Source of the DNA: Fuerstiella sp.
Lineage (GTDB): Bacteria > Planctomycetota > Planctomycetia > Planctomycetales > Planctomycetaceae
Assembly (NCBI GenBank): GCA_022843805.1
Contig: JALHMY010000013.1
Coordinates: 55,342 to 119,341 of the forward strand
DNA length: 64,000 bases
Reading direction: 5' to 3'
In this document: piece by piece, positions 54,821 to 63,971 of the stretch
Position numbering within the stretch: the first letter of the stretch is position 1
Layout: the number at the start of each line of letters is the position of its first letter
The notes under the pieces: model-generated
Databases searched by the model: none
What the model saw: the letters and a program-made list of their open reading frames with translations, nothing else
Told to the model about the DNA's origin: nothing
Made by a program: the position numbers and the translations under genes

Positions 54821-56323
54821 ATGCAATCATTTGAACGGTGGATTGAGCATTCCCGACGCGATTTTCTGACGAGTTCAGCCAGTGGGCTGGGAATGGCTGC
54901 ACTGGGGTCGATGCTGACAGCCGATGGCCTGCTGTCTCCCGCAGTTGCCGGAGAAACGCAGGGCACGATTGCCACTGGCGATCATTTTGTTCGACAGATG
55001 CATCACTTTGCACCGAAGGCAAAGAACTGCATTTTTCTGTTTCAGGCGGGTGCACCGTCGCATCTGGATCTCTTTGATCCGAAGCCGAAACTGAATGAAT
55101 TGAATGGGCAGCCTCTGCCAGCGGAGATGCTGGAGAAGGTCCGATTTGCCTTCATTAAGAAGGAAAGTGCTGTCCTGCTTGGTTCACCTCGACGCTGGTC
55201 CAGGCATGGTGAGTGTGGCATGGACTTCAGCGATTTTCTGCCACATCTGGCGACATGTGCCGATGATCTGCTCATGATCCGTTCGCTGCATTCGGAGCAG
55301 TTTAATCATCATCCCGGACAGCTGCTGCTGAGCTGTGGTCGGGCAACGTTTGGGCTGCCCACGATGGGCAGCTGGCTGACTTATGGTTTGGGAACCGAAT
55401 CACAGAATCTGCCGGGTTATGTGGTATTGACGAGTGGGCGAGGTTCCAGCGGAGGAGCTTCATTGTGGTCCAGCGGTTTTTTACCGTCGCATTATGCGGG
55501 TGTGCTGTTTCGAAATCAGGGAGAGCCCGTACTGAATCTGACGAACCCGGCTGGTATACCTGTCGAAGTGCAGCGACGAGGGCTGGATTCTCTGAAAGCT
55601 CTGAATGAAAACCGCCTTGCAGCAACGGGCGACCCGGAGATTGCCAGCCGTATTGCCAGCTATGAGCTCGCATTCCGCATGCAGTCAGCGGCGCCGGAAC
55701 TGATCGATCTGAGTGGAGAATCAGCTGCCACTCAGGAAGCTTATGGAATCGGTCGAGCACAACATCCGGAAGCCACCGGACGCGGTAACGTAGCCGAGGC
55801 ACATCTGACGTTTTCCCGAAACTGCCTGCTGGCTCGCCGAATGGTCGAACGAGGCGTTCGATTCGTGAATATCATCTACGAAGCATGGGATCAGCACAGT
55901 AATCTCGACGGCGACCTGAAGTATAACTCGTGGGTTGTCGACCAGCCGGTCGCCGCGCTGCTGAAGGATCTGAAACAGAGAGGCCTTCTTGATTCGACTC
56001 TGGTGGTCTGGGGTGCGGAGTTCGGACGAACTCCGCTTGGTGAAAATCGGGCCGGAAGAGATGCGAACACAGGCCGCGACCATCATCCGTTTGCGTTTAC
56101 TCTCTGGATGGCCGGTGGAGGTGTGAAAGGGGGGCAGGTCTATGGATCATCGGATGAGATTGGCTGGGGAGTTGCCAGCGATCCTGTTCACATCAACGAT
56201 TTTCATGCCACGATGCTGCACTTGTTTGGTCTGGATCATTTGAAACTGACTCACCGTTTTCAGGGCCGTGATTTCCGGCTGACCGATGTTGCCGGAAAGG
56301 TGATTGATCGCTGGATAGCGTAA
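54821..56323 (+). CDS. DUF1501 domain-containing protein (PSD1 partner)
   Basis: A 500-residue protein from ATG 54821; a GTG one codon earlier at 54818 is equally possible. A twin-arginine-like leader reads HSRRDFLTSSASGLGMAALG at residues 11-30. Core motifs: CIFLFQAGAPSHLDLFDPK near 70, MDFSDFLPHLATCADDLLMI, ERGVRFVNIIYEAWDQH and VVWGAEFGRTPLGENRAGRD near residue 400, all in register with the DUF1501 at 23466. Placement directly after its PSD1 gene matches the family's usual pairing. The gene is followed by the 9-bp tandem array. Confidence 0.94.
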   Translation: MQSFERWIEHSRRDFLTSSASGLGMAALGSMLTADGLLSPAVAGETQGTIATGDHFVRQMHHFAPKAKNCIFLFQAGAPSHLDLFDPKPKLNELNGQPLPAEMLEKVRFAFIKKESAVLLGSPRRWSRHGECGMDFSDFLPHLATCADDLLMIRSLHSEQFNHHPGQLLLSCGRATFGLPTMGSWLTYGLGTESQNLPGYVVLTSGRGSSGGASLWSSGFLPSHYAGVLFRNQGEPVLNLTNPAGIPVEVQRRGLDSLKALNENRLAATGDPEIASRIASYELAFRMQSAAPELIDLSGESAATQEAYGIGRAQHPEATGRGNVAEAHLTFSRNCLLARRMVERGVRFVNIIYEAWDQHSNLDGDLKYNSWVVDQPVAALLKDLKQRGLLDSTLVVWGAEFGRTPLGENRAGRDANTGRDHHPFAFTLWMAGGGVKGGQVYGSSDEIGWGVASDPVHINDFHATMLHLFGLDHLKLTHRFQGRDFRLTDVAGKVIDRWIA

Positions 56324-56364
56324 GCCGACACGGGTCTGAACCCGCTGCGGTACCCGCCACTTTT

Positions 56365-56481
56365 GATTGGTCAGATCGGTCAGATCGGTCAGATCGGTCA
56401 GATCGGTCAGATCTGTCTGATCTGTCTGATCTGTCAGATCTGTCTGATCTGTCTGATCTGTCTGATCTGTCTGATCTGTCA
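56365..56481 (+). repeat. 9-bp tandem array, 13 units
   Basis: Thirteen uninterrupted 9-nt units from 56365 to 56481. The first five are GATTGGTCA or GATCGGTCA and the last eight are GATCTGTCT or GATCTGTCA; every unit is exactly 9 nt. The last unit contains the TCA that is the stop codon (TGA on the minus strand) of the membrane-protein gene at 56479-56913. Translations through it (Ser-Asp-Arg or Ile-Gly-Gln repeats) are artefacts. Confidence 0.97.
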
Positions 56482-56913
56482 GCTAACCAGCGACAGCATA
56501 ATGGCGGACCGGCCCGTCCAGAGCACCGTTCGGATCCAGTTGCTTTTGACCAGAATTCGCCAGGCCTGTTCGTCAAAGCCCTTCTCCAGTCTCTGGTGCA
56601 TCGGGACCTGCAACAAAAAGGTCGACCCCCAGATCATGGCCACCATGGCAAGGCCAGTCAGCAATAATACTGACTGCTGGTCGAGCGACATTTGCAGCAT
56701 GGGCCGTGCGGCCAGCAGCAGCGACGTGATGAGCTCAGCAAACATCAGCGGAAGAACGATGGGTGTGATCCGTCGGCAGTGAGCCGCTTCATATTCGGCG
56801 AAAAGTTCACGTCCAACCGCAGCCATCAGCGGATAATGAACAATCTGGACGAACCAGATAATCCCGGTCATGGCAAATGTAGAGAAAAGACACGTCAGCA
56901 GAACAGGCGACAT
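56479..56913 (-). CDS. Small hypothetical membrane protein
   Basis: A 144-residue protein from ATG 56913, with GGGAGG 10 nt upstream; a longer frame to 57042 reaches into the palindromic repeat and is not used. Four hydrophobic helices are likely (about 5-25, 52-70, 82-98 and 125-140). A signature WFVQIVHYPLM and a cytoplasmic EYEAAHCRRI are conserved-looking, as in the DUF1772-like/anthrone oxygenase-like small membrane proteins, but the assignment is weak. The C-terminus ends at the 9-bp array, which provides the stop codon. It is convergent with the DUF1501 gene. Confidence 0.78.
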   Translation of the reverse strand: MSPVLLTCLFSTFAMTGIIWFVQIVHYPLMAAVGRELFAEYEAAHCRRITPIVLPLMFAELITSLLLAARPMLQMSLDQQSVLLLTGLAMVAMIWGSTFLLQVPMHQRLEKGFDEQAWRILVKSNWIRTVLWTGRSAIMLSLVS

Positions 56914-56992
56914 GGAAAAATCAACCTCCCGGTTGAATCGTGGAACTGAAATTACGAGGCCAGAGTCTAAAGACCTGGAAAACAATAAGTTA

Positions 56993-57051
56993 CCGCCATA
57001 GTCGCCTTTCGCTCGGCGAAAGAGCATTCTTTTGCGGAGCAAAAGGCGACA
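56993..57051 (-). repeat. 59-bp interspersed palindrome, copy B (inverted)
   Basis: Reverse-orientation copy of the element at 19457-19515, with 55 of 59 positions identical. Arms 57001-57022 and 57029-57050 flank a 6-nt loop. Outside the element, CAATAAGT at 56983-56990 and ACTTATTG at 57051-57058 form an additional 8-bp inverted repeat not present around copy A. Confidence 0.92.
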
Positions 57052-57278
57052 CTTATTGTCTGACAGCGCCTAAGCCGTCCGGCAGCGGCCGGTGAACAAT
57101 CCCGTTTGAACCGCAATCAGGAACGGATTTTGAACAGCGATTTTACAGAATCCTGACAACTTTTGTTGAACCTTGTCCCCGACTAACTGACTGAATGCAG
57201 ATGTCGCCCTGAGTTGTCAGCTTTTCAGAAGTCCGGTCTGTTTTTCTGAGTCTGATTCACGTCGGAGATCGGATGGGA

Positions 57279-57296
57279 TATCCTGTGTACAGGATA
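57279..57296. promoter_or_regulatory. 18-bp dyad upstream of the A2M gene
   Basis: TATCCTGTGTACAGGATA has 8-nt arms (TATCCTGT and ACAGGATA) around GT and lies 39-56 bp before the A2M start. A perfect dyad of this size next to a start is typical of a homodimeric repressor operator. No matching regulator is encoded nearby, and I saw no second copy in the window. Confidence 0.55.
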
Positions 57297-57334
57297 GCGG
57301 GCTGCGAAAGGATTGTTGCAGAAGGAATTTGTCC

Positions 57335-60300
57335 ATGCGTTACGCGTTGATGTCGCTGGTTTTAACTGTTGTCAGTGCTTCCGGCCTGGTGGCAACAACA
57401 TTTGTTCAGGATCAGAATGAGATGCGGACAAATGCGAGGAAACTGTTACAGGAAAATAACCAGAACGAGGCTTTGCAGTTGTTTCAGAAGCTGATTCTGG
57501 ACACCACCAGCACTGACCAGAATCTTGCCGAGGACTGGAAGGCAGCGGTGAGTTGCCTGGTACAGCTAAATCGTGTGAACGAATTTGACCAGCTACTGGA
57601 AGAAACCGTTCAGCTTCATTCACGGAAATGGCGTCTGTTGACAGCGGTTGCCAGCAGCCTCAATGGTGAGGTTCCTCCTGAGGGTTTTCTGATCGCCGGA
57701 GAATTCGAGCGAGGTTACCATCGTGGAGGCGGCAAATATGTGAGCTCAGCCGACCGTGACCGAGTCCGCGCTCTGCAGCTGATACTGCAGGCGCTGCCAG
57801 TTGTTATGGCCGATGATGGAGCGACGGCGCAGGATAAGGCGAACGTGCTGAAGCAGCTGGCCGATCGGATCGGGGCTGCTCGTTATGGCGAAGCATGGAA
57901 GTTGCAGGATCTGACGGATCTCAGCAATCTCCCGGATTATGATGAACAGCAGCAAAATCGTTTCCACTTCGACCGCGGAATGGGTGGCCCGAACAAAGGA
58001 GCACCTGTTGATGCGGGCGGCAATCCCGTGCTGCATCAGCTGCCTGCGTCGTGGGAAGCAGCCAAAACTGACGGAGAACGCTGGCGCTGGGCGCTCGACC
58101 AGGTCGCAAAAACAGATGCGGAACGGCTGAGCGAAACAGAACTGGAATGGGCCGATTTTCTGCACTCGCAGTTTGGCGTTTCCACTGCAGTCATCGGACC
58201 GATTCCTGTCATCGATCTGAACACCGCCAACGAAAATCAGGCCGACGCAACGGACAATAAGCCGGTGGATTCCGGTAACTGGGCGGCTCATCTGCTTTCA
58301 GATGAAGAAACGATTGCCCGGCTGGCGAGTGGCGTCAGGCGGTTCACTCTGCCCGAAGAGTTTAATCATGTGGCGATCTACAAACGCGTGGCCGCTCGGA
58401 AGGATTCGAAACAGCGAATTGCTCTCGACGCTCTGGTCAATGTGCGAATGAACCGTCATCAGTACAGCCAGGCTGTCGAGTTGCTTCGATCGATGCTGCC
58501 TCTGGCAATCAGCGATGACGACCGGAACGAGCTGCAGATTCGGCTGGATCAGATCGAGAAAAACTGGATTCAGTTTGAAGATCTCACAACGCAGCCCGCC
58601 GGAAAAGGAGCAACTCTGGAGATTCGTTTTCGCAATGGATCCCAGGCTGCATTTCAGGCCAGTCCCATAAAGATTGATCTGCTGCTGAACGATATCAGGG
58701 AGTATCTGCAGAGCAATCCGACGAACCTTGAGTACGATCGGCTGCAGATTGAAAATGTGGGGTATCTGCTGATCAGCAGAGATCGTGAAAAGTATGTTGA
58801 TCAGCCAGTCGCTCAGTGGACCACGGAACTAACGCCGCCGGAAGGGCACTTTGACGCCCGTCAGACGATTTCCACTCCTCTGCAGAAGGCGGGTGCCTAT
58901 TGGGTGACAGCCAAAATCAGTGAAGGGAATGAAGCCAGAATGGTGGTGTGGCTCGCAGACCTGGCGATCACACGCAAGCCCGTCGATCAGGGTACTCTGT
59001 ACTATGTGGCTGATGCTGTGACGGGCAGCCCAGTGGCCCGTGCAGACTTGGAGTTCTTTGGCTGGAAACACGAACGAGTCGGACAGACTGCCCGATATCA
59101 GGTGCTGACAAGCCGTCATGCTGATCGTACCGATGCTCAGGGACTATGCATACCGGCGAGCCGTCGGGTGGGCGAAGGCTATCAGTGGCTGACGATTGCA
59201 CGCACGGCTGACGGACGGATGGCATTTCACGGATTCACCCATTTGTGGAACCCGAACCGAATTGCGGATCTGGATTATAGTCCGGTCAAAGTTTACAGCA
59301 TCACGGACAGGCCGGTCTATCGGCCCGGCCACGAAGTGAAATTCCGACTTTGGGTGCGACAGCCGCGGTTTCATGAGGATGATGCGCGGTTTGCCAATAA
59401 GAAGTACTGGCTGCAGATTCGAAATCCAAAGGGTGATGTGGTTTTCGAAAAGGAAACTCTGACGGATCGATGGGCCGGCATGGACGGTGCGTGGACGATT
59501 CCGGCCGATGCAACTCTGGGAAACTACTCTCTCATGGTCTGCAACGACTCCGTTGTGCCTGTCACTCGCATGCAGGAACGAAATGGGCAGATGACCCCCG
59601 TTATGGTCAATGAACGGGGAGTGATCGGACAGGGAACGTTTGTGGTCGAAGAGTACCGTAAACCGGAATATGAAGTCAAAATTGATCAGCCGGAAAAACC
59701 CGTGATGCTGGGTGAGAAGATCCCGATCACGATCAAAGCCAGTTATTACTTTGGCGCACCCGTCACACAGGCCAGTGTGCACTATAAAATCGAACGAACG
59801 AAAAAGGACAGTCGCTGGTATCCCATTGCCCGATGGGACTGGCTGTATTCGCCAGGATACTGGTGGTTTGCTCCGAGTTATTCCTGGTACCCGGGATGGG
59901 AACGCTGGGGCTGCTCGCCGCCGATTCCGCCATGGTGGAACTGGAATCCCGATCCTCCGGAAGTTGTCGCCGAAGGTGATGCTCAGATCGGCGAAGACGG
60001 TACATTCGCAGTGGAAGTTGACACGATTGCAGCACTTCAGAATCACGGAGACAGCGATCACAACTACAGCATTACTGCCGAAGTGACTGATCAGTCGCGT
60101 CGAACGATTATCGGTACCGGCAGTGTGCTTGTCGCCCGTGATCCGTTTAAGGTTTTCGTTTGGACAGACCGGGGACACTATCAGACCGGCGATACCGTGA
60201 ATCTGGGATTCCAGGCCAGAACGCCGGATGGAAAGCCGGTGAACGGCACCGGAAAGGCTGTTCTGTATTCGGTGAAGTACGATGGCGACAAGCCAGTCGA

Positions 60301-63300
60301 AACAGAGTTACAGTCGTGGGATGCTTCAACGGATGTAGCCGGTTCAGGCACACTGAAAATGGTGATGCCGAAGTCCGGTCAGTTTCGAATTGCCGTAACG
60401 ATTACTGACACGGAAGGCCACAAACAGGAAGGTGGATGTGTTCTGTTTGTTCGCGGTCAGACGGAAGACGGTCGAACATACCGATTCAATGATCTGGAAC
60501 TGATAACTGACAAGCGAGACTATCAGCCGGGCGACATGGTCCGACTGCAGATCAATACGAACCGTGCAGACAGCACCGTGCTGCTGTTTGTTCGGCCAGT
60601 GAATGGAATCTGTTCAAAGCCAGTTGTACTGAAGCTGCAGGGGAAGAGCATTGTTCATGAGCTGAAGATCGAACGAAAGGATATGCCCAATATCTTTGTG
60701 GAAGCACTAACGATTGCTGACGGACGAATGCATGCGGAAATCCGTGAAATTGTTGTGCCTCCTGAGCAGCGTGTTGCCGACGTGCAGGTGTTGCCCTCAG
60801 CTGAACGTTACCGTCCTGGCCAGGAAGCCACCGTGCGTTTGAAGTTGACGGACATTAACGGAAAACCATTCGTCGGTAACACTGTGCTAAGCGTCTACGA
60901 TGCCAGTCTGGAATACATTGCGGCGAGCAGTATTCCGGAGATCCGCTCGTTCTTCTGGAACGTGCGTCGCTATCACAATCTGTATAATGAAAGCACTCTG
61001 CAACTGCGCAGCGGACCGCTGCAGCTGCCAGGTGAAGTGCCGATGCAGCCTCTGTTCGGAACTGATCCGTCGCTGGGAGGGCCGGGATTTCCGATGGGCG
61101 GACGAATGATGTTCGCACGGGGAATGGCCATGGCGCCCGCTGGCGGCGCGCCGATGGCGATGAGCAGTGCTGAAGAAATGGGGGCTCCCATGGCTAAGGG
61201 TGCTGTCGCCGATGCGATGTTTGACACGGGTGCTGCTCCGCAGGCCGCACCTGTAACTGTTCGATCCAATTTTGCGGATACGGCATGGTGGGTGGCCAGT
61301 GCCGAATCCGACGCGGACGGAATCGTTGAGGTGAAATTCCGTGTTCCCGATAACCTGACGACGTGGAAGGTCAAAGCCTGGGCGATGGGCGATGGCACAC
61401 GAGTCGGCTCCGGTTCGGCGGACATCATCAGCAGCAAGGATCTGATTATTCGTCCTCAGGTTCCGCGTTTCCTCACCGAAAAAGACCAGATTACACTGTC
61501 TGCTGTTGTTCACAATTATCTGAAGAGTGACGCTGTCTGTCAGGTTGTGCTTGAGAGCGAAGGCGGTCTGCTGAAGATGCTGGACTCGGCGGAGCAGCAG
61601 ATTCAGATCGAAGCAGGCGGTGAACGTCGAGTTGACTGGAAGGTACAGGTCGTTGCTTCCGGAACAGCCAAAGTTCGCATGAAGGCGCTCAGCCGCGAAG
61701 AATCGGATGCTGCCGAACTGTCGGTACCCGTTTATGTGCACGGAATCCTGAAAACGGACAGCTATACGGGAGTTATTCGTCCGAACGGTGAATCCGCGAA
61801 AATTACGGTCAATGTTCCGGCCGAACGCATTGAGGAGCAGTCGCGGCTTGAAATTCGATACAGCCCGTCTCTGGCCGGCGCCATGGTTGATGCTCTGCCA
61901 TATCTGATCGAATTTCCATACGGCTGCACTGAACAAACCTTGAATCGCTTTCTGCCCGCTGTGATTACTCAGCGGACACTGCAGCGAATGGGCATCAATC
62001 TGGGTGATGTTCAAAAGAAACGCACCAACCTGAATGCTCAGGAGATAGGTGACGCGGCAACCCGGGCTGCTCAGTGGCAGCGGTATGCCCGAAATCCGGT
62101 GTTCGACGAAACAGAGATGAATCGCATCATTCAGGACAGTGTCAAAGCACTGACCGATATGCAGCTTTCTGATGGTGGATGGGGATGGTTTAGCGGCTAT
62201 GGTGAACATTCATCGGCTCACATGACATCCCAGGTTGTGCATGGACTGACTCTGGCTGTCAAAAATGACGTGCCTGTGCTGCCGGATGTGATTCAGCGAG
62301 GAGTGGAATGGCTGAAGAACTATCAGGCCGAACAGCTGACTCTTCTGCGAGAGGGCGATCAGCGTCGAGATGCCGGTGCTGACTACAAGTCAGAGAAACG
62401 CTTCAAAATGAAGGCAGACAACATGGATGCCTTTGTGGCCTTTGTACTGGCGCAGCATGATGGGCTCGACAAAGCCATGAGCGATTACCTGTACCGTGAT
62501 CGCGGAGATCTGTCTGTTTACGCAAAAGCACTGACCGGCCTGGTACTGGACGTCCAGCAGGACATTCCGCGGCGAGACATGCTGCTGCGGAACATCGAGC
62601 AGTTTCTGGAACAGGATGACGAAAATCAGACGGCATGGCTGAGAATGCCGCAGGACAGCTGGTGGTACTGGTATGGAAGTGAAAACGAAGCGATGGCCCG
62701 GTATCTGCAACTGATGCTGAAAGCCACTCCTCAAAGCGAAGTGGCTCCGCGTCTGGTGAAATACCTGCTGAATAATCGTAAACACGGCACCTACTGGAAC
62801 AGCACACGAGATACGGCACTGGTCGTGGAAGCTATGGCCGATTATCTGGCAGTCAGCGGCGAAGATAAACCCGACATGACGATTGAAGTTCTGGTCGACG
62901 GAACTCTTCAGAAGCGTGTGAAGATTACCGCCGACAATTTCTTCAGTTTTGACAATTTGGTACTGCTGGAGGGTGATGCGGTCAAAACTGGCGAACATCA
63001 GATTGAAATCTGGCGAACCGGGAAGGGACCTGTTTACTTTAACGCTTATCTGACCAATTTCACAAAGGAAGATGCGATCACCGCCGCTGGTCTGGAAGTG
63101 AAAGTGCAGAGACGGTTCTACCGACTGGAACGTGACGATAAAGATGTCAGCGTACAGGGCCAGCGAGGTCAGGTTGTTAAGCAGCAAACGGCTAAATACA
63201 AACGCATTCCTCTTGAGAATCTGCAGGCGGTATTAAGCGGCGATCTTGTGGAAGTCGAGCTGATTGTTGAGAGCAAAAATGACTATGAGTATCTGATGCT

Positions 63301-63574
63301 GGAAGATCGCAAGCCCTCAGGATTTGAACCGGATGACCAGCGAAGCGGCTATGTGTGGGAAGGACTGCGAGCTTATCGTGAGCTGCGAGATGAACGAGTG
63401 ACCTTCTTCCTGAGCGATATTGCTCGAGGACAGCACAGCGTGAGTTACCGGTTGCGGGCGGAAACACCCAGCCAGCAGGTCTCAGCACTGCCAGCCAGAA
63501 TCCTTGGAATGTACGCTCCGGAGCTCGTCGGTAACAGCGACGAATTCCGGTTGCAGGTGCAGGATCGTGAATGA
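57335..63574 (+). CDS. Bacterial alpha-2-macroglobulin-like protein with thioester motif
   Basis: A 2079-residue protein from ATG 57335 with GAAGGA 8 nt upstream; a TTG two codons earlier is the alternative. A signal-like segment is at residues 1-22. The macroglobulin MG2-type motif TDRPVYRPGHEV lies near residue 655, EEYRKPEYEVKID near 770, then a Trp/Pro-rich insert (about 833-875, with PGYWWFAPSYSWYPGWERWG), a Gly/Met/Ala-rich bait-like region near 1247-1297, the A2M core (AWWVASAESDADG), and the thioester site PYGCTEQ with Cys1531, homologous to GCxEQ. Helical thioester-domain repeats follow, with WGWFSGYGEHSS. The protein would trap proteases or protect the envelope. No penicillin-binding protein gene (pbpC), the usual partner, is adjacent. 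Confidence 0.9.
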   Translation: MRYALMSLVLTVVSASGLVATTFVQDQNEMRTNARKLLQENNQNEALQLFQKLILDTTSTDQNLAEDWKAAVSCLVQLNRVNEFDQLLEETVQLHSRKWRLLTAVASSLNGEVPPEGFLIAGEFERGYHRGGGKYVSSADRDRVRALQLILQALPVVMADDGATAQDKANVLKQLADRIGAARYGEAWKLQDLTDLSNLPDYDEQQQNRFHFDRGMGGPNKGAPVDAGGNPVLHQLPASWEAAKTDGERWRWALDQVAKTDAERLSETELEWADFLHSQFGVSTAVIGPIPVIDLNTANENQADATDNKPVDSGNWAAHLLSDEETIARLASGVRRFTLPEEFNHVAIYKRVAARKDSKQRIALDALVNVRMNRHQYSQAVELLRSMLPLAISDDDRNELQIRLDQIEKNWIQFEDLTTQPAGKGATLEIRFRNGSQAAFQASPIKIDLLLNDIREYLQSNPTNLEYDRLQIENVGYLLISRDREKYVDQPVAQWTTELTPPEGHFDARQTISTPLQKAGAYWVTAKISEGNEARMVVWLADLAITRKPVDQGTLYYVADAVTGSPVARADLEFFGWKHERVGQTARYQVLTSRHADRTDAQGLCIPASRRVGEGYQWLTIARTADGRMAFHGFTHLWNPNRIADLDYSPVKVYSITDRPVYRPGHEVKFRLWVRQPRFHEDDARFANKKYWLQIRNPKGDVVFEKETLTDRWAGMDGAWTIPADATLGNYSLMVCNDSVVPVTRMQERNGQMTPVMVNERGVIGQGTFVVEEYRKPEYEVKIDQPEKPVMLGEKIPITIKASYYFGAPVTQASVHYKIERTKKDSRWYPIARWDWLYSPGYWWFAPSYSWYPGWERWGCSPPIPPWWNWNPDPPEVVAEGDAQIGEDGTFAVEVDTIAALQNHGDSDHNYSITAEVTDQSRRTIIGTGSVLVARDPFKVFVWTDRGHYQTGDTVNLGFQARTPDGKPVNGTGKAVLYSVKYDGDKPVETELQSWDASTDVAGSGTLKMVMPKSGQFRIAVTITDTEGHKQEGGCVLFVRGQTEDGRTYRFNDLELITDKRDYQPGDMVRLQINTNRADSTVLLFVRPVNGICSKPVVLKLQGKSIVHELKIERKDMPNIFVEALTIADGRMHAEIREIVVPPEQRVADVQVLPSAERYRPGQEATVRLKLTDINGKPFVGNTVLSVYDASLEYIAASSIPEIRSFFWNVRRYHNLYNESTLQLRSGPLQLPGEVPMQPLFGTDPSLGGPGFPMGGRMMFARGMAMAPAGGAPMAMSSAEEMGAPMAKGAVADAMFDTGAAPQAAPVTVRSNFADTAWWVASAESDADGIVEVKFRVPDNLTTWKVKAWAMGDGTRVGSGSADIISSKDLIIRPQVPRFLTEKDQITLSAVVHNYLKSDAVCQVVLESEGGLLKMLDSAEQQIQIEAGGERRVDWKVQVVASGTAKVRMKALSREESDAAELSVPVYVHGILKTDSYTGVIRPNGESAKITVNVPAERIEEQSRLEIRYSPSLAGAMVDALPYLIEFPYGCTEQTLNRFLPAVITQRTLQRMGINLGDVQKKRTNLNAQEIGDAATRAAQWQRYARNPVFDETEMNRIIQDSVKALTDMQLSDGGWGWFSGYGEHSSAHMTSQVVHGLTLAVKNDVPVLPDVIQRGVEWLKNYQAEQLTLLREGDQRRDAGADYKSEKRFKMKADNMDAFVAFVLAQHDGLDKAMSDYLYRDRGDLSVYAKALTGLVLDVQQDIPRRDMLLRNIEQFLEQDDENQTAWLRMPQDSWWYWYGSENEAMARYLQLMLKATPQSEVAPRLVKYLLNNRKHGTYWNSTRDTALVVEAMADYLAVSGEDKPDMTIEVLVDGTLQKRVKITADNFFSFDNLVLLEGDAVKTGEHQIEIWRTGKGPVYFNAYLTNFTKEDAITAAGLEVKVQRRFYRLERDDKDVSVQGQRGQVVKQQTAKYKRIPLENLQAVLSGDLVEVELIVESKNDYEYLMLEDRKPSGFEPDDQRSGYVWEGLRAYRELRDERVTFFLSDIARGQHSVSYRLRAETPSQQVSALPARILGMYAPELVGNSDEFRLQVQDRE

Positions 63575-63582
63575 GTATGGAA

Positions 63583-63765
63583 GGTCCCCCCGGACTGATA
63601 GCCGACCCCTCCCGCTTCGCTTCGCCGTGCGGGAGGTGAGGTTTTCTTAACCTCCTCCCCCAGCGAAGCTGGGGGAGGTCGATCGAGCGAAGCAAGATCG
63701 GGAGGGGGCCGGGTGAATAGCGGTTTGCGTGTGTTATAGGGGCGTCGTTCTGTGCCACCTGCGGA
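63583..63765 (+). repeat. Hairpin-rich direct repeat, copy 1
   Basis: A unit of about 180 bp carrying the hairpin CCTCCCCCAGC-GAA-GCTGGGGGAGG at 63654-63678 and ending in a conserved tail GGTGAATAGCGGTTTGCG at about 63712-63729. It is duplicated in the same orientation immediately downstream. Confidence 0.85.
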
Positions 63766-63766
63766 G

Positions 63767-63971
63767 GGCCCTCCCCCGGCCTGTCGGCCGACCCCTCCCA
63801 CTGCGCTTCGCTGCGCGGGAGGGGAGGTTTTTGCGGGGAGGGGAGGGTTTTTGAAAACCTCCTCTCCCAGCGAAGCTGGGGGAGGTCGAGCGAGCGAAGC
63901 AAGATCGGGAGGGGGCCGGGTGAATAGCGGTTTGCGGGTGTTATAGTGAGGGCGTTGAGTGCCATCCGCGG
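63767..63971 (+). repeat. Hairpin-rich direct repeat, copy 2
   Basis: The second unit has the matching hairpin at 63861-63885 (one mismatch in the left arm) and the same tail from about 63920. It is slightly longer than copy 1, with an extra G-rich stretch (GGGGAGGGGAGGG) before the hairpin. Confidence 0.82.

Larger units (their letters stand above)
56914..57334. other. Divergent intergenic region with palindrome and dyad
   Basis: About 420 bp between the small membrane protein (minus) and the A2M gene (plus). It contains the second copy of the 59-bp palindrome and, near the A2M start, an 18-bp dyad. Promoters for both genes must lie here. No small gene is supported. Confidence 0.65.

Noticed and set aside
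56365..56481. CRISPR array
   Set aside because: Units are contiguous 9-mers with no spacers.
56193..56576. Minus-strand frame of Ser-Asp-Arg repeats
   Set aside because: A translation of the 9-bp array, overlapping the DUF1501 and membrane-protein genes.
59144..60178. 344-codon minus-strand open frame
   Set aside because: Antisense to the A2M gene in the same way.
60887..62209. 440-codon minus-strand open frame
   Set aside because: Antisense to the A2M gene; low information and no start signal.
63192..63965. 257-codon minus-strand frame with Arg/Pro/Leu phrases repeated
   Set aside because: The repeats are the two hairpin-bearing units read through; the rest is antisense to the A2M end.
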